64,000 nucleotides of DNA from Lactobacillus sp. PV012 (GCF_014522325.1 NZ_CP041983.1:248001-312000); one strand, 5' to 3'; counted from the stretch's first letter, positions 1 to 9,080 are shown. Translations and numbers: made by a program. The notes: a model not told the origin generated them from the letters alone.

Positions 1-697
1 AAAAAAATATAATATGCCTGTTAATGGCTTTGCCAATAATTATCAATGGACTGTGGTAGACAAAGGTGATGATCGAGTAAGTTTAATGTTGATGGATAAT
101 GAAGAGACATATAAAATATATCCATTTAAATTTTCTTTGATGGTCACCTATGCCTTAGTTGCCACTGGTTTGGAAGTCAGTTTTCATTTAAAAAATTTAT
201 CTGCTTCTCCAATGCCGTATGCTTTAGGAATTATGCCTGCTTTTAATCTATCAGTTAGCAATGAAAAGCTAAATTTTGATGATTATGAATTAAAATTTAT
301 ACCAGAGACACCAAGTTTAACACAATTTTCAGTAAATAAAGAGGGATTAAGAGCTGCAAATGCGACTGAGGTATTGGGACTTAAGGAGAGTACCTTAGCT
401 TTAAGTAAGGCGGTTTTTGATTATGGACATCTTTATATTAATTCTCCTGGATTAACCTTAGTCATTTTGTCGACAAATAAGAATAATATAGAGAGAAAAG
501 TTTCTATAAGATTAGAAGACTTCAGTGGGATTGAGTTGTGGAAATCCCCGGAAACCGACCAATTTTTAGCCATTGCACCAATTAATGGATTTCCAGATAT
601 GGAAGAAAATAACCCAAGTTGGAGTGAAAAATTAGGTAATAAAATTTTAGAACCAGAGCAAGAGATTGATTTAAAGACTACCATTAGCTTGAATTAA
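1..697 (+). CDS. Aldose 1-epimerase (galactose mutarotase-like) family protein, 5' truncated by window edge
   Basis: The reading frame is already open at the first bases, so the true start lies upstream and the Met at position 14 is internal. About 232 codons are present. The segment HGFA-like (here NGFANN), followed by DNEETYKIYPFKFSLMVTY, resembles the LacX/GalM-like sugar epimerase fold, in which a beta-sandwich enzyme interconverts alpha and beta anomers of aldoses in the cytoplasm. The usual PRHGFAR segment reads MPVNGFAN, so a basic residue and the His expected in many homologues are replaced; activity is uncertain. The gene ends with its own terminator and is not coupled to the next gene. 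Confidence 0.75.
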   Translation, partial: KKYNMPVNGFANNYQWTVVDKGDDRVSLMLMDNEETYKIYPFKFSLMVTYALVATGLEVSFHLKNLSASPMPYALGIMPAFNLSVSNEKLNFDDYELKFIPETPSLTQFSVNKEGLRAANATEVLGLKESTLALSKAVFDYGHLYINSPGLTLVILSTNKNNIERKVSIRLEDFSGIELWKSPETDQFLAIAPINGFPDMEENNPSWSEKLGNKILEPEQEIDLKTTISLN

Positions 698-703
698 TTA
701 GTA

Positions 704-733
704 CAATGTGAGAAACCACATTGGCTTTTTTTC
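704..733 (+). terminator. Intrinsic terminator after the epimerase-like gene
   Basis: The perfect 7-bp stem CAATGTG/CACATTG with a 6-nt loop is followed by a T-rich tract. Confidence 0.8.
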
Positions 734-783
734 TTAAGAATTTTAAAGACTTTGCCACAAAAGAAGATGAGCCGCCTATCTTT

Positions 784-791
784 GGTATAAT
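784..791 (+). promoter_or_regulatory. Extended -10 promoter of the LCP gene
   Basis: TGGTATAAT is a consensus -10 hexamer with the upstream TG dinucleotide. No good -35 hexamer is seen 17 bp upstream. It lies about 33 bases before the ATG. Confidence 0.5.
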
Positions 792-824
792 GGTTTTGTT
801 TTTGAGAAAGCAAAGGAAAATTAT

Positions 825-1949
825 ATGGATAATGACAATAAAAATCAAAAATTACCAACTCGGCAAGAATTAAGAGAGCAACGTGAAAAGAATCAACCCA
901 AAAAGCATCATCTTGTTGCCTGGGTTGTAGGAGTGTTAGCTACAATTCTTGTGATAGCTGCTTGCTATGGTGGCTATGTTTACCATAAAACCAAAAGTGC
1001 AATTGATGAAACTTATGATCCTACCAATAAAGTTACGCAGGATAGTTTTAATGGAAAAGAAAGTTTTTCTATTTTGTTATTAGGAACTGATACAGGAGCA
1101 TTAGGAAGAACAGATGTCCGCGGTAATACTGATACAATGATTATTGCGACAGTTAATCCAAAAACAAAAACTTTCAGTATGATGTCAATTCCACGTGATA
1201 CAATGGCGCAAATGATTGGTACGCAAAACTTTAGTGTCCATAAGATAAATGCTGCCTATAATATCGGTGGAGCAGGTATGGCTTTAAAAACAACATCAAC
1301 TCTTTTAGATGTTCCTTTAAAATACTATGTTGAAGTTAACATGGGAGGATTAGAGAAGTTAGTGGATGGTGTTGGCGGTGTTGATGTGGATGTACCGTTT
1401 ACCTTTTCATATGGAGGTTACACCTTTAAAAAAGGAAAGATGCATTTAAATGGTAAGCAGGCCTTAGCCTATTCAAGAATGCGTTATGACGATCCAAGAG
1501 GAGATTACGGCCGTCAATTACGCCAACGCCAAGTAATTATGTCTATATTACAAAATAGTATGTCATTAAATACATTGAAAAATATTAATGAAGTGACTGA
1601 CTCTGCTTCAAAAAGTATCCGTACTAATTTGACTTTTAATTCAATTATGAAGATTGCGAAAAACTATCGTGATTGTATTAAAAATATGAAGAGCGACTAT
1701 CTTCATGGTCGTGGCGCTATGATTGGGGATGCTTCTTATCAAGTAATGAGTGACACTGAGTTACAAAGAACTTCAGACATTGTACGTAAAAGTTTGGGCT
1801 TATCACCAGTTAAATTAAATAATAACGAGACTTATCAAAATTCAAAAAATACTGATTTTGATTGGAATAGTAGCGATAGTAATCAAAAATACTATGTTTA
1901 CGAACCAAATAGTGATGATTGGTGGAATGGCGATAAATTAGAGTCATAG
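825..1949 (+). CDS. LytR-CpsA-Psr (LCP) family cell-wall glycopolymer ligase
   Basis: LCP enzymes transfer undecaprenyl-linked anionic polymers to peptidoglycan on the outer face of the membrane. The 374-residue protein has a basic cytoplasmic N-terminus, one membrane helix at about 31-53, and the LCP domain from about 82. Seen motifs are LLLGTD (85-90), NTDTM (101-105), SIPRDT (121-126) and the Arg-rich segment YSRMRYDDPRGDYGRQ near 217, which bind the pyrophosphate and metal. The start has an AAAGGA-type site. A PlsY-family gene follows 11 bases downstream and an LTA-synthase-like gene after that, so the neighbourhood concerns envelope polymers. Which polymer it attaches cannot be read from sequence. 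Confidence 0.9.
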   Translation: MDNDNKNQKLPTRQELREQREKNQPKKHHLVAWVVGVLATILVIAACYGGYVYHKTKSAIDETYDPTNKVTQDSFNGKESFSILLLGTDTGALGRTDVRGNTDTMIIATVNPKTKTFSMMSIPRDTMAQMIGTQNFSVHKINAAYNIGGAGMALKTTSTLLDVPLKYYVEVNMGGLEKLVDGVGGVDVDVPFTFSYGGYTFKKGKMHLNGKQALAYSRMRYDDPRGDYGRQLRQRQVIMSILQNSMSLNTLKNINEVTDSASKSIRTNLTFNSIMKIAKNYRDCIKNMKSDYLHGRGAMIGDASYQVMSDTELQRTSDIVRKSLGLSPVKLNNNETYQNSKNTDFDWNSSDSNQKYYVYEPNSDDWWNGDKLES

Positions 1950-1960
1950 GGGTAGTTTAA

Positions 1961-2593
1961 GTGAATAATTTTTGGATGTATTTTTGGTCAATTATAATTG
2001 GCTATGGATTTGGTAATATTTTATTTGCCATGATTATTGGAAAAGGTCTTTTGCACAAAGATCCTACTAAGTTTGGCTCGGATAATCCTGGAACAGCGAA
2101 TATGGGAGCCGTTTTAGGCAAAAAGTGGGGAATTTTAACTTGTATTGGAGATTTAGCTAAGACATTAATTGCTTTTCTAATTGTAAGTTTTCTTTACCAG
2201 TGGAACTGGTTAGCAATTTGTTTTTGTGGTTTGGGGCTTATTTTAGGCCATTCATTTCCCATTTGGAATCATTTTAATGGGGGAAAAGGTGTTGCCGTTA
2301 GTGCCTTGTGGATTGTGTACTTCAATTGGAAACTAGGTTTTTTATGGCTAATTGTAGGATTGATTTTAGTAATTCTGATGAAGAATTTGACAATTCCACC
2401 ACTTGTTTATATGTATGGGTTTAGTATAAATATTTGGATCCTTAATGGTTGGCAATATGGGGTGCTTTTCTTACTTGGAAGTTTGATTATGACTTTTAAA
2501 TTTAGAAAAGACATCGTAGATTTCTTTGCTGGCAGAGGAAAAAGGGTAGATATTTTGACCACAATCAAGAAAAAATTAGGAAAAAAGGGATAA
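1961..2593 (+). CDS. plsY: Glycerol-3-phosphate acyltransferase PlsY family, divergent paralogue
   Basis: PlsY moves an acyl group from acyl-phosphate to glycerol-3-phosphate at the membrane, the first step of phospholipid synthesis. The 210-residue protein has about five membrane helices. The second family motif is clear (GHSFPIWNHFNGGKGVAV, near 96-113). The first motif, normally GSGN-x-GATN-x-x-R, reads GSDNPGTANMGA here, so one Gly and the conserved Arg are replaced. The start is GTG, preceded by AGGGG. It is probably co-transcribed with the LCP gene. Family membership is fairly sure; the reaction is not, and a second canonical plsY may lie elsewhere in the genome. Confidence 0.72.
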   Translation: MNNFWMYFWSIIIGYGFGNILFAMIIGKGLLHKDPTKFGSDNPGTANMGAVLGKKWGILTCIGDLAKTLIAFLIVSFLYQWNWLAICFCGLGLILGHSFPIWNHFNGGKGVAVSALWIVYFNWKLGFLWLIVGLILVILMKNLTIPPLVYMYGFSINIWILNGWQYGVLFLLGSLIMTFKFRKDIVDFFAGRGKRVDILTTIKKKLGKKG

Positions 2594-2614
2594 ATTTGAA
2601 ATAATCCCTTTTTC
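2582..2614 (+). terminator. Terminator overlapping the plsY stop codon
   Basis: AAAAAGGGAT pairs with ATCCCTTTTT around an AT-rich loop, followed by T residues; the stop codon lies in the 5' arm. Confidence 0.8.
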
Positions 2615-2697
2615 TTTATAAATATGTAATAATTTTAAGCTATAATAACTTAGTAATTGTCCTGAGATGATTAAATTTTAATTATGGAAGAGAAAAC

Positions 2698-5673
2698 ATG
2701 GATACAAAAAAGAAGAACACATTAACAGTGGGGCAATTTTTTGCTCTTTTGTTAGCCACATTTATAATGTTGGCACAAATTTATTCTTTTGGCGGTAGTT
2801 TAGCACGCTTTCCTTTAGGAAGTATTTTGAAATTTATTCCTACTACTGCAGAGAATGCCACAATGATTTTTGTACCAATGATTTTTGGTGCTGTTTATAG
2901 TAAAAAGAAAGTTCACCCAGCTGAAGCTTTTAGATACTGGATAATGGCTGTGGTAACTTTGGTGATTTTTTATTTAGTTTATTTCTTTAAGTCACCAAGC
3001 TCATTTACCATGTGGAAGTTATGGGGAGTATTTTTCCCAGTCTTAACTAGTACCTCTGTTTTATTAGCAGGGTTAATTTTTAGTATACTTGCGCAGCCAT
3101 ATATTTATGAGTTGCAAAGAAAATTAACAACAAAACAAAATGTTCTATTATTGGGATTGTTAACTTTAGTTGGCTTTGCGACTAGTGCAGGTACACTTAA
3201 CTTTAAATACTCCATTTTTGGCTTATATTTCATTTTATATTTTGCCTGGGGAATGTTTTTAGTAAATACCCCCTTAAGTCAAAAAGCTAAGATATGGTCA
3301 ATAATTAGTGGAATAATTTCATTTTTTGTTGTAATTATTGGGGTAGCTGGCTTTAATGGTGTTTACTGGTATCAACTTCTTTCTGGAAGAAGTGGTGGCG
3401 GATGGAATCGAAACTTTCTTAATAATCCAACCTCACCATTCTTATTTTTAGTAGTATTAGCTGTATTTTTGATTTTTATTAAATTAATTAAATCATTTAC
3501 AGTTAGAGAAATGCGCTACTTAATTCCAGTAGTAGTCTTCATGCAAGCACCAATTTCTAAGAACTTTATGCTTAGCTTTAGATTTACTGGAAGTGCTGGT
3601 ATTAATGAATTATTAATGATCTTATTCATGATGCTAGCTAGCTTAGGATTAGCTGTTTTATATGAAAAATACTTGTACCAAGTACGTCCAATTAGAAGAG
3701 TCTTAATTGATTTAAGTAAGCAAGATAATTTAGCTGAAGTTATTCAATTGGCTTGGAAGAACTTTACTAATTGGATTAAGCAACACCATGTAAAAGTTCT
3801 TACGTGGAGCTGGTTCTACATCTTGAGTTTCCTTTCATTTTTAATTGAATCTGATAACTTAAGAATTCAAATTACTACTGCAACTGATATTAATGCAGTT
3901 ATTTTCTTACTAGGAACAAGATTCTTTGCAATTATTTTAACAACCATCTTTTTAGATGCCTTGTTTTCAATTTTCTACTTTATTACTACAAGATATTGGA
4001 CTTCCACTATTTTAGTAAGTGTAATTACAATTGGTTGGGCTATTGCAAATAAGGTTAAATTAAACTTACGTGGAGAACCAATTTATCCAAGTGAATTAAG
4101 TGAGGCAACTAACTTTAAGACTTTAGCACCAATGGTGGGAAATCAATTACTAATTGTAATTGGAATTGCCTTGGTAATCGTCATTGCACTGGATATTTAC
4201 TTAGAAGTTAAACATCCAATTAAGAAAAAGGGATCCTGGAAGAGACGTGGAATTTGGGCCTTACTAAGCTTATTACTCTTTTTGACTCCATTACGATTTA
4301 ACCATGATGGTGGAATTATTTACTACATTAATCGTGGTTTTGACAACAAACAATCTTTCAGAAACCCAGAAAGAGATATCCAGATTAATGGACCTGTTTT
4401 AAACTTTTTAAACTATATTGACCTGCAAGTAATGAATAAGCCAGAAAATTATTCTGCCGCTACAATTCAACACCTAAATGAGAAGTATAGTAAAGTTGCA
4501 GCTGAAATTAATAAGACTCGTAAGAATGATTTAAGTAAGCAAACTATCGTCTTTAATTTGAGTGAAAGTTTTGTTGATCCATATACAATTCCAACTATTA
4601 AGATTGATAAGTCAGCACCAAATCCAGTGAAATTTATTCAATCAATGGAAAGCAGAGCTACTTATGGTAATATGCTTAGCGCAGGTTATGGTGGTGGTAC
4701 TGCCAATATGGAATGGGAGACTTTGACTGGACTTAATATGGGGATGTTCAAGACAACATTGACGCCATATGTTCAAGTTGTGCCTAAGTATAAGTACTAT
4801 CCAACAATTGGAATGGACTTTGGTATGAAGTCAGCAATCCACCCATTTATTGGTAGTTATTACTCACGTGTCGAAGACTATAAACGCTTTAAGTTTGATA
4901 AGTTTGCTTATGTTGGTTCTAAGTACAAGATTATTGATCAAAAGAAACTTGGTAAAAGTACTTATAACTCTGATTTCACCACTTATGCTAATGGAATTAA
5001 ACAGATTAATTCTGAAAAGGGTGGACAATTCATTAACTTGATCTCTATTCAAAACCACATGCCATATAATAACTGGTATCCAAATAATGAATATATGGGT
5101 AAGATTTCAGGTGAGTTATTTAACAGTAGTGCTGTTAAGGAACAAATTGCTACCTATGTAAAAGGTGTTCAATATACTGACCAGGCAGTTAAGAAGTTTA
5201 TTGGTCAAATTGATAAGATTAATAAACCAATTACTATTGTCTTTTACGGCGATCACTACCCAAGTATTCTTTCACAAAGTTATACTTCGAAGTACCCAGT
5301 TCAAATGCACTCAACGCGTTACTTTATTTACTCTAATAAGTACGCTAGAGAACATGGGGCAAAAGCTAAGTTAACTAATAAGACTAACTATGTAAATACT
5401 AGTGATTTCATTGCATTGATGCTAGAACAAACCAATTCAAAGGTTACTCCATATCAAGCGCTCTTAACCGAAGTACATGAAAAATTACCTGCAATTACAA
5501 TCAATTATGAAGGTGATAAAGGCTTTGAATTAATTGATCAAAAAGGTAATAAAGTTGATCCGAAGACTTTGACTTCAGATCAACAAGCACTTTTGAGAGA
5601 TTATGAAGAAGTTCAATATGATATGACAGCTGGTCAAGCTTATGGCTTAAAAGCAAAAGGTTTTTATAAATAG
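2698..5673 (+). CDS. Large LTA synthase-like phosphoglycerol transferase (alkaline-phosphatase/sulfatase fold)
   Basis: Proteins of this type transfer glycerol-phosphate from phosphatidylglycerol to a glycolipid or polymer outside the membrane. This 991-residue protein is far longer than classical LtaS (about 650), because roughly 570 N-terminal residues carry about a dozen membrane helices instead of five. The extracellular catalytic domain begins near 615. It shows NLSESFVDP (metal-binding Glu, near 620), GGGTANMEWETLTG with the likely nucleophile Thr668, and FYGDHYPS with metal ligands Asp852 and His853. The ATG follows GGAAGAG, and TATAAT lies at 2642-2647. The LCP and PlsY-like neighbours fit an envelope polymer role. 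The exact product (LTA chain, primer or another decoration) is unknown. Confidence 0.82.
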   Translation: MDTKKKNTLTVGQFFALLLATFIMLAQIYSFGGSLARFPLGSILKFIPTTAENATMIFVPMIFGAVYSKKKVHPAEAFRYWIMAVVTLVIFYLVYFFKSPSSFTMWKLWGVFFPVLTSTSVLLAGLIFSILAQPYIYELQRKLTTKQNVLLLGLLTLVGFATSAGTLNFKYSIFGLYFILYFAWGMFLVNTPLSQKAKIWSIISGIISFFVVIIGVAGFNGVYWYQLLSGRSGGGWNRNFLNNPTSPFLFLVVLAVFLIFIKLIKSFTVREMRYLIPVVVFMQAPISKNFMLSFRFTGSAGINELLMILFMMLASLGLAVLYEKYLYQVRPIRRVLIDLSKQDNLAEVIQLAWKNFTNWIKQHHVKVLTWSWFYILSFLSFLIESDNLRIQITTATDINAVIFLLGTRFFAIILTTIFLDALFSIFYFITTRYWTSTILVSVITIGWAIANKVKLNLRGEPIYPSELSEATNFKTLAPMVGNQLLIVIGIALVIVIALDIYLEVKHPIKKKGSWKRRGIWALLSLLLFLTPLRFNHDGGIIYYINRGFDNKQSFRNPERDIQINGPVLNFLNYIDLQVMNKPENYSAATIQHLNEKYSKVAAEINKTRKNDLSKQTIVFNLSESFVDPYTIPTIKIDKSAPNPVKFIQSMESRATYGNMLSAGYGGGTANMEWETLTGLNMGMFKTTLTPYVQVVPKYKYYPTIGMDFGMKSAIHPFIGSYYSRVEDYKRFKFDKFAYVGSKYKIIDQKKLGKSTYNSDFTTYANGIKQINSEKGGQFINLISIQNHMPYNNWYPNNEYMGKISGELFNSSAVKEQIATYVKGVQYTDQAVKKFIGQIDKINKPITIVFYGDHYPSILSQSYTSKYPVQMHSTRYFIYSNKYAREHGAKAKLTNKTNYVNTSDFIALMLEQTNSKVTPYQALLTEVHEKLPAITINYEGDKGFELIDQKGNKVDPKTLTSDQQALLRDYEEVQYDMTAGQAYGLKAKGFYK

Positions 5674-5680
5674 AAAAAGA

Positions 5681-5733
5681 TGATTTGTCATTCGACAAAT
5701 CATTTTTTGTCATTCGACAAATCATTTTTTGTT
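5681..5733 (+). terminator. Double terminator made by a 22-bp tandem duplication
   Basis: TGATTTGTC-ATTC-GACAAATCA-T6 forms a terminator. A 22-bp unit, TTTGTCATTCGACAAATCA plus T residues, is then repeated directly, giving a second T-tailed hairpin. Both follow the LTA-synthase-like gene. Confidence 0.8.
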
Positions 5734-5739
5734 ATCTAG

Positions 5740-5768
5740 TTGACTAATCTTCAAAAAGTAAGTAATAT
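5740..5768 (+). promoter_or_regulatory. tyrS promoter
   Basis: TTGACT and TAATAT are separated by exactly 17 bp, immediately after the double terminator and before the T-box leader. Confidence 0.75.
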
Positions 5769-5774
5769 CATAGT

Positions 5775-5970
5775 TATAGAAGTAGTTGCTTGATTCAGAG
5801 TTCAGAGAACTAGCGGTAGGTGAAAGCTAGGCAGGTCAAGGTTTAAACGAAATACGATGGAGTTGTTTCCTTAAAGACAGATGAGAGGCATAGGTAATAT
5901 GCAAATGTGGGTGGTACCACGGCTAAATTAGTAATTAAGTCGTCCCTAGTCTATTCGACTAGGGACGTTT
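5775..5970 (+). promoter_or_regulatory. T-box leader riboswitch, tyrosine specifier
   Basis: The leader senses uncharged tRNA-Tyr and allows read-through into tyrS. The conserved T-box GGGTGGTACCACGG lies at 5909-5922. An AGAGAA segment of stem I is seen near 5804. The likely specifier codon is TAC at 5853-5855 in the context ACGAAATACGATGG, matching tyrosine and the downstream gene. The terminator hairpin CGTCCCTAGT/ACTAGGGACG plus T-run lies at 5941-5973. I did not fold the whole leader. Confidence 0.93.
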
Positions 5971-5985
5971 TTTATGGAGGAAATT

Positions 5986-7248
5986 ATGGCAAAATTTGAT
6001 ATCTTAGAAGACTTACAATGGCGTGGAGCTATTAATCAAGAAACTGATGCAGAAGGATTACGTGATTATTTAAAAGAACATGATGATTTGGCCTTATACT
6101 GTGGAACTGATCCAACTGGTGATTCACTTCACATCGGTCACTTAATTCCCTTTATGATTTTGAAGAGATTCCAATTAGCAGGTTATCACCCAGTAATTAT
6201 TATTGGAGGGGGAACTGGCGCAATTGGTGATCCTTCTGGTCGTAAAACTGAAAGAACTCTTCAAAGTGCAGAACAAGTTCATAAAAATGAAGAAGCTTTA
6301 ACTGCTCAAATGAAGAAGCTTTTTGGTACAGAAAACTTTGAGATTGTGAACAACAATGAGTGGCTCGGTAAGATGAATTTGGTTGACTTTTTACGTGATT
6401 ACGGAAAGTATTTCCAAATTAATAACATGTTAAACAAAGATGTTGTGGCTTCTCGTTTAGAAAACGGAATTTCGTTTACTGAGTTCACTTACCAAATTTT
6501 ACAAGCGATTGATTTTTACCACTTAAATAAAGACCACAATGTTCAACTTCAAATTGGTGGTAGTGACCAATGGGGAAATATTACTGCTGGGATCGATTTA
6601 ATTCATAAATTAGAAGGAAATGATAAGAAGGCTTTCGGCTTAACAATTCCATTAATGCTTAAAAGCGATGGTACTAAATTTGGTAAATCTGCTGGTGGTG
6701 CGGTATGGCTCGATCCTGAAAAGACAAGTCCATTTGAATTTTATCAATTCTGGCTCAATCAAGATGACCGAGATGTAATCAAATACTTGAAGTACTTTAC
6801 TTTCTTATCACGTCAAGAAATTGAAGAGCTTGAAGAAAGTGTAGAAAAGGAACCTTGGAAGCGTAAAGCTCAAAAACGCTTGGCAGAGGAAGTTACAAAG
6901 TTTGTTCATGGTGAACAAGCGCTAAAAGAAGCTCAATATATCACTGATGCTTTATTTAGTGGAGAAATTAAAGATTTAACTACTGAACAAATTGAACAAG
7001 GATTTAAGAACGCACCGAGTGTAGAAGCAGAAAATGAAAGTAAAAATTTAATTGATTTCTTAGTTGATACTAAGATTGAACCTTCTAAGCGTCAAGCTCG
7101 TGAAGATGTAAAGAATGGTGCAATTTATGTTAATGGGGAACGTATCCAAGATATGGATTACACTGTAAATCCGGCTGATAACTTTGATGGTAAATTTGTA
7201 ATTATTAGAAAAGGTAAAAAGAAATATACTTTAGTGAGAATTAAATAA
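5986..7248 (+). CDS. tyrS: Tyrosyl-tRNA synthetase
   Basis: This enzyme charges tRNA-Tyr with tyrosine in the cytoplasm. It is 420 residues, normal for the bacterial family. The class I signature HIGH is at 49-52, the KFGKS variant of KMSKS is near 230, and a C-terminal S4 RNA-binding domain covers about 350-415. An in-frame ATG at 5974 overlaps the ribosome-binding site and terminator tail. The ATG at 5986, seven bases after GGAGG, is the better start. It is a single gene controlled by the T-box leader, with its own terminator. Confidence 0.97.
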   Translation: MAKFDILEDLQWRGAINQETDAEGLRDYLKEHDDLALYCGTDPTGDSLHIGHLIPFMILKRFQLAGYHPVIIIGGGTGAIGDPSGRKTERTLQSAEQVHKNEEALTAQMKKLFGTENFEIVNNNEWLGKMNLVDFLRDYGKYFQINNMLNKDVVASRLENGISFTEFTYQILQAIDFYHLNKDHNVQLQIGGSDQWGNITAGIDLIHKLEGNDKKAFGLTIPLMLKSDGTKFGKSAGGAVWLDPEKTSPFEFYQFWLNQDDRDVIKYLKYFTFLSRQEIEELEESVEKEPWKRKAQKRLAEEVTKFVHGEQALKEAQYITDALFSGEIKDLTTEQIEQGFKNAPSVEAENESKNLIDFLVDTKIEPSKRQAREDVKNGAIYVNGERIQDMDYTVNPADNFDGKFVIIRKGKKKYTLVRIK

Positions 7249-7250
7249 TA

Positions 7251-7278
7251 AAAAAGATTGGAATTTTCCAATCTTTTT
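7251..7278 (+). terminator. tyrS terminator
   Basis: AAAAAGATTGGAA pairs with TTCCAATCTTTTT; the T-run belongs to the 3' arm. Confidence 0.85.
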
Positions 7279-7298
7279 AATTTTCATTTATAAAAATC

Positions 7299-7327
7299 TT
7301 GTTTATTAAAAGTTTTTAGCTTATACT
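7299..7327 (+). promoter_or_regulatory. opp operon promoter
   Basis: TTGTTT and TATACT are separated by 17 bp, about 60 bases before the oppA start. Confidence 0.55.
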
Positions 7328-7386
7328 TACAATAAGATTAAAAAATAGATAAAAATTAATAATTTACAAGAAAGGGGTTAGTAAGG

Positions 7387-9009
7387 ATGAGACCCAAAAA
7401 GCTTATTGCCAGCATTGGTATATTGTGTATGGCAGCAATTGGCGTAAGTGCGTGTAGTTCTTCCAATTCATCAACAAGTAGTAAGAAACAAGAAATAACA
7501 TGGATGGATGCAGCTGAAATTCCAACAATGGATATTTCAAAAGCTACTGATAACACTAGTTTTAATCAATTAAATAATGTTATGGAAGGATTATATCGCT
7601 TAGGAAAAGATGAAAAAATTGAGAATGCTTTAGCTACTAAAACGCAAGTATCACAAAATGGTAAAAAGTGGGTCTTTACTTTACGTAAGTCTAAGTGGTC
7701 TGATGGTAGTCCTCTAACTGCCAAAGATTTTGTTTATTCTTGGCGCAGAACTGTAAATCCAGCAACTGGGTCACAATATGCATATCTATTTGAAGGGATT
7801 AAGAATGCTACAGCTATTACTGCAGGTAAAAAGCCAGTTTCGAGTTTGGGAGTAAAGGCAGACGGTAAATACAAACTTGTAGTAACACTTGATAAACAAA
7901 TTCCTTATTTCAAACTTTTGATGGGATTTCCATTATTTTTCCCACAACAAGAAAAAATGGTAAAATCTGCTGGTTCAAAATATGGAACAGCTTCAAAATA
8001 TCTTGCCTATAATGGACCTTTTGTGCAAAGTGGTTGGTCAGGATCTAACTTATCTTGGAAGTTAAAAAAGAATAAGAACTACTGGGATAAAAAAGCTGTC
8101 AAGCTAAATACAATTAATTACTCAGTACAAAAGACAACTTCAACAGCGTATAATATGTATCAATCTAACTTGTTAGATGCAACTGCATTAGATTCGGAAC
8201 AAAGTAAGCATTTGAAAGAAAATCCTGGTTACACAGTACGTAATAGTGCTTCAACATTTTATTTACAATATAATCAAGCTAAGCTCAAAGCTTTAAGAAA
8301 TGTTAAATTACGTCGTGCTATCTCAATGGCTATCGATCGTCAAAGTTTAACCAAAATTTTAGGTGGAGGTAATACTGCAGCAAATAGTTTAACAGCTAAA
8401 AATTTGGCTAAAGTTGATGGAGTAGACTTTTCATCTACAATTTCAGATAATGGTTATGATTCGTACAATCCAACTAAGGCTAAAAAATTATTTAAGCAGG
8501 CGCTAAAGGAATTAGGAGTAAAAAATATCAGTTTAACAATTCTTTCTGATGATACTGACTCAGCTAAGAAGACAACTGAAACCCTTCAAAGTCAGCTTGA
8601 ATCAACTTTATCAGGATTAAACATTAAAACCCAGAATGTGCCTTTTAAGACTCGATTAAGTCGTTCAACAGCTGGCGATTTCGATATTGTCGTTTCAGCT
8701 TGGGGAGCAGATTTTGCAGATCCAATCTCTTTTGATGATTTATTTACTTCAAATAATGCAAATAATAATGGTAAATGGAAAAATAAGGAATACGATCGCT
8801 TAATTGAGGCTTCTAAGAATACTATTAATCAAAAACAACGTTGGCAAGATCTAAGACAAGCAGAAAACTTATTGCTAGATCAGCAAGGAGTTTCTCCACT
8901 TTACTACCAAGGTCAAGCTTGGTTAGTACGTCCAACAATTAAAGGGATTATTTACAATTCTGCTGGAGCAAAGTATAATTTTAAGAATGCGTACGTTGAA
9001 AAAAATTAA
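7387..9009 (+). CDS. oppA: Oligopeptide ABC transporter substrate-binding lipoprotein
   Basis: OppA captures peptides outside the cell and delivers them to the OppBC pore. The 540-residue protein begins with a lipoprotein signal, with hydrophobic residues 7-20 and lipobox VSAC giving lipidated Cys23. It continues as a solute-binding family 5 protein, with the signature region WSDGSPLTAKDFVYSWRR near 105-122. A strong AAAGGGG site precedes the ATG. It is the first gene of oppABCDF. A hairpin between oppA and oppB (9021-9052) probably lets oppA be made in excess over the membrane and ATPase subunits. Substrate range cannot be read from sequence. Confidence 0.93.
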   Translation: MRPKKLIASIGILCMAAIGVSACSSSNSSTSSKKQEITWMDAAEIPTMDISKATDNTSFNQLNNVMEGLYRLGKDEKIENALATKTQVSQNGKKWVFTLRKSKWSDGSPLTAKDFVYSWRRTVNPATGSQYAYLFEGIKNATAITAGKKPVSSLGVKADGKYKLVVTLDKQIPYFKLLMGFPLFFPQQEKMVKSAGSKYGTASKYLAYNGPFVQSGWSGSNLSWKLKKNKNYWDKKAVKLNTINYSVQKTTSTAYNMYQSNLLDATALDSEQSKHLKENPGYTVRNSASTFYLQYNQAKLKALRNVKLRRAISMAIDRQSLTKILGGGNTAANSLTAKNLAKVDGVDFSSTISDNGYDSYNPTKAKKLFKQALKELGVKNISLTILSDDTDSAKKTTETLQSQLESTLSGLNIKTQNVPFKTRLSRSTAGDFDIVVSAWGADFADPISFDDLFTSNNANNNGKWKNKEYDRLIEASKNTINQKQRWQDLRQAENLLLDQQGVSPLYYQGQAWLVRPTIKGIIYNSAGAKYNFKNAYVEKN

Positions 9010-9020
9010 ACTGACACTGT

Positions 9021-9052
9021 AAGAAATTAGGACTAGTTTTCTAATTTTTCTT
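9021..9052 (+). terminator. Intercistronic hairpin, partial terminator between oppA and oppB
   Basis: AAGAAATTAG pairs with CTAATTTTTCTT around a 10-nt loop. The T-rich 3' arm suggests leaky termination that reduces downstream gene expression. Confidence 0.5.
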
Positions 9053-9080
9053 AGGGTGAGGATTAATTAAAGGAGAACTT

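Noticed and set aside
5681..5733. Mobile element or CRISPR-like repeat
   Set aside because: Two copies only, no spacer, and the unit is simply a terminator hairpin.
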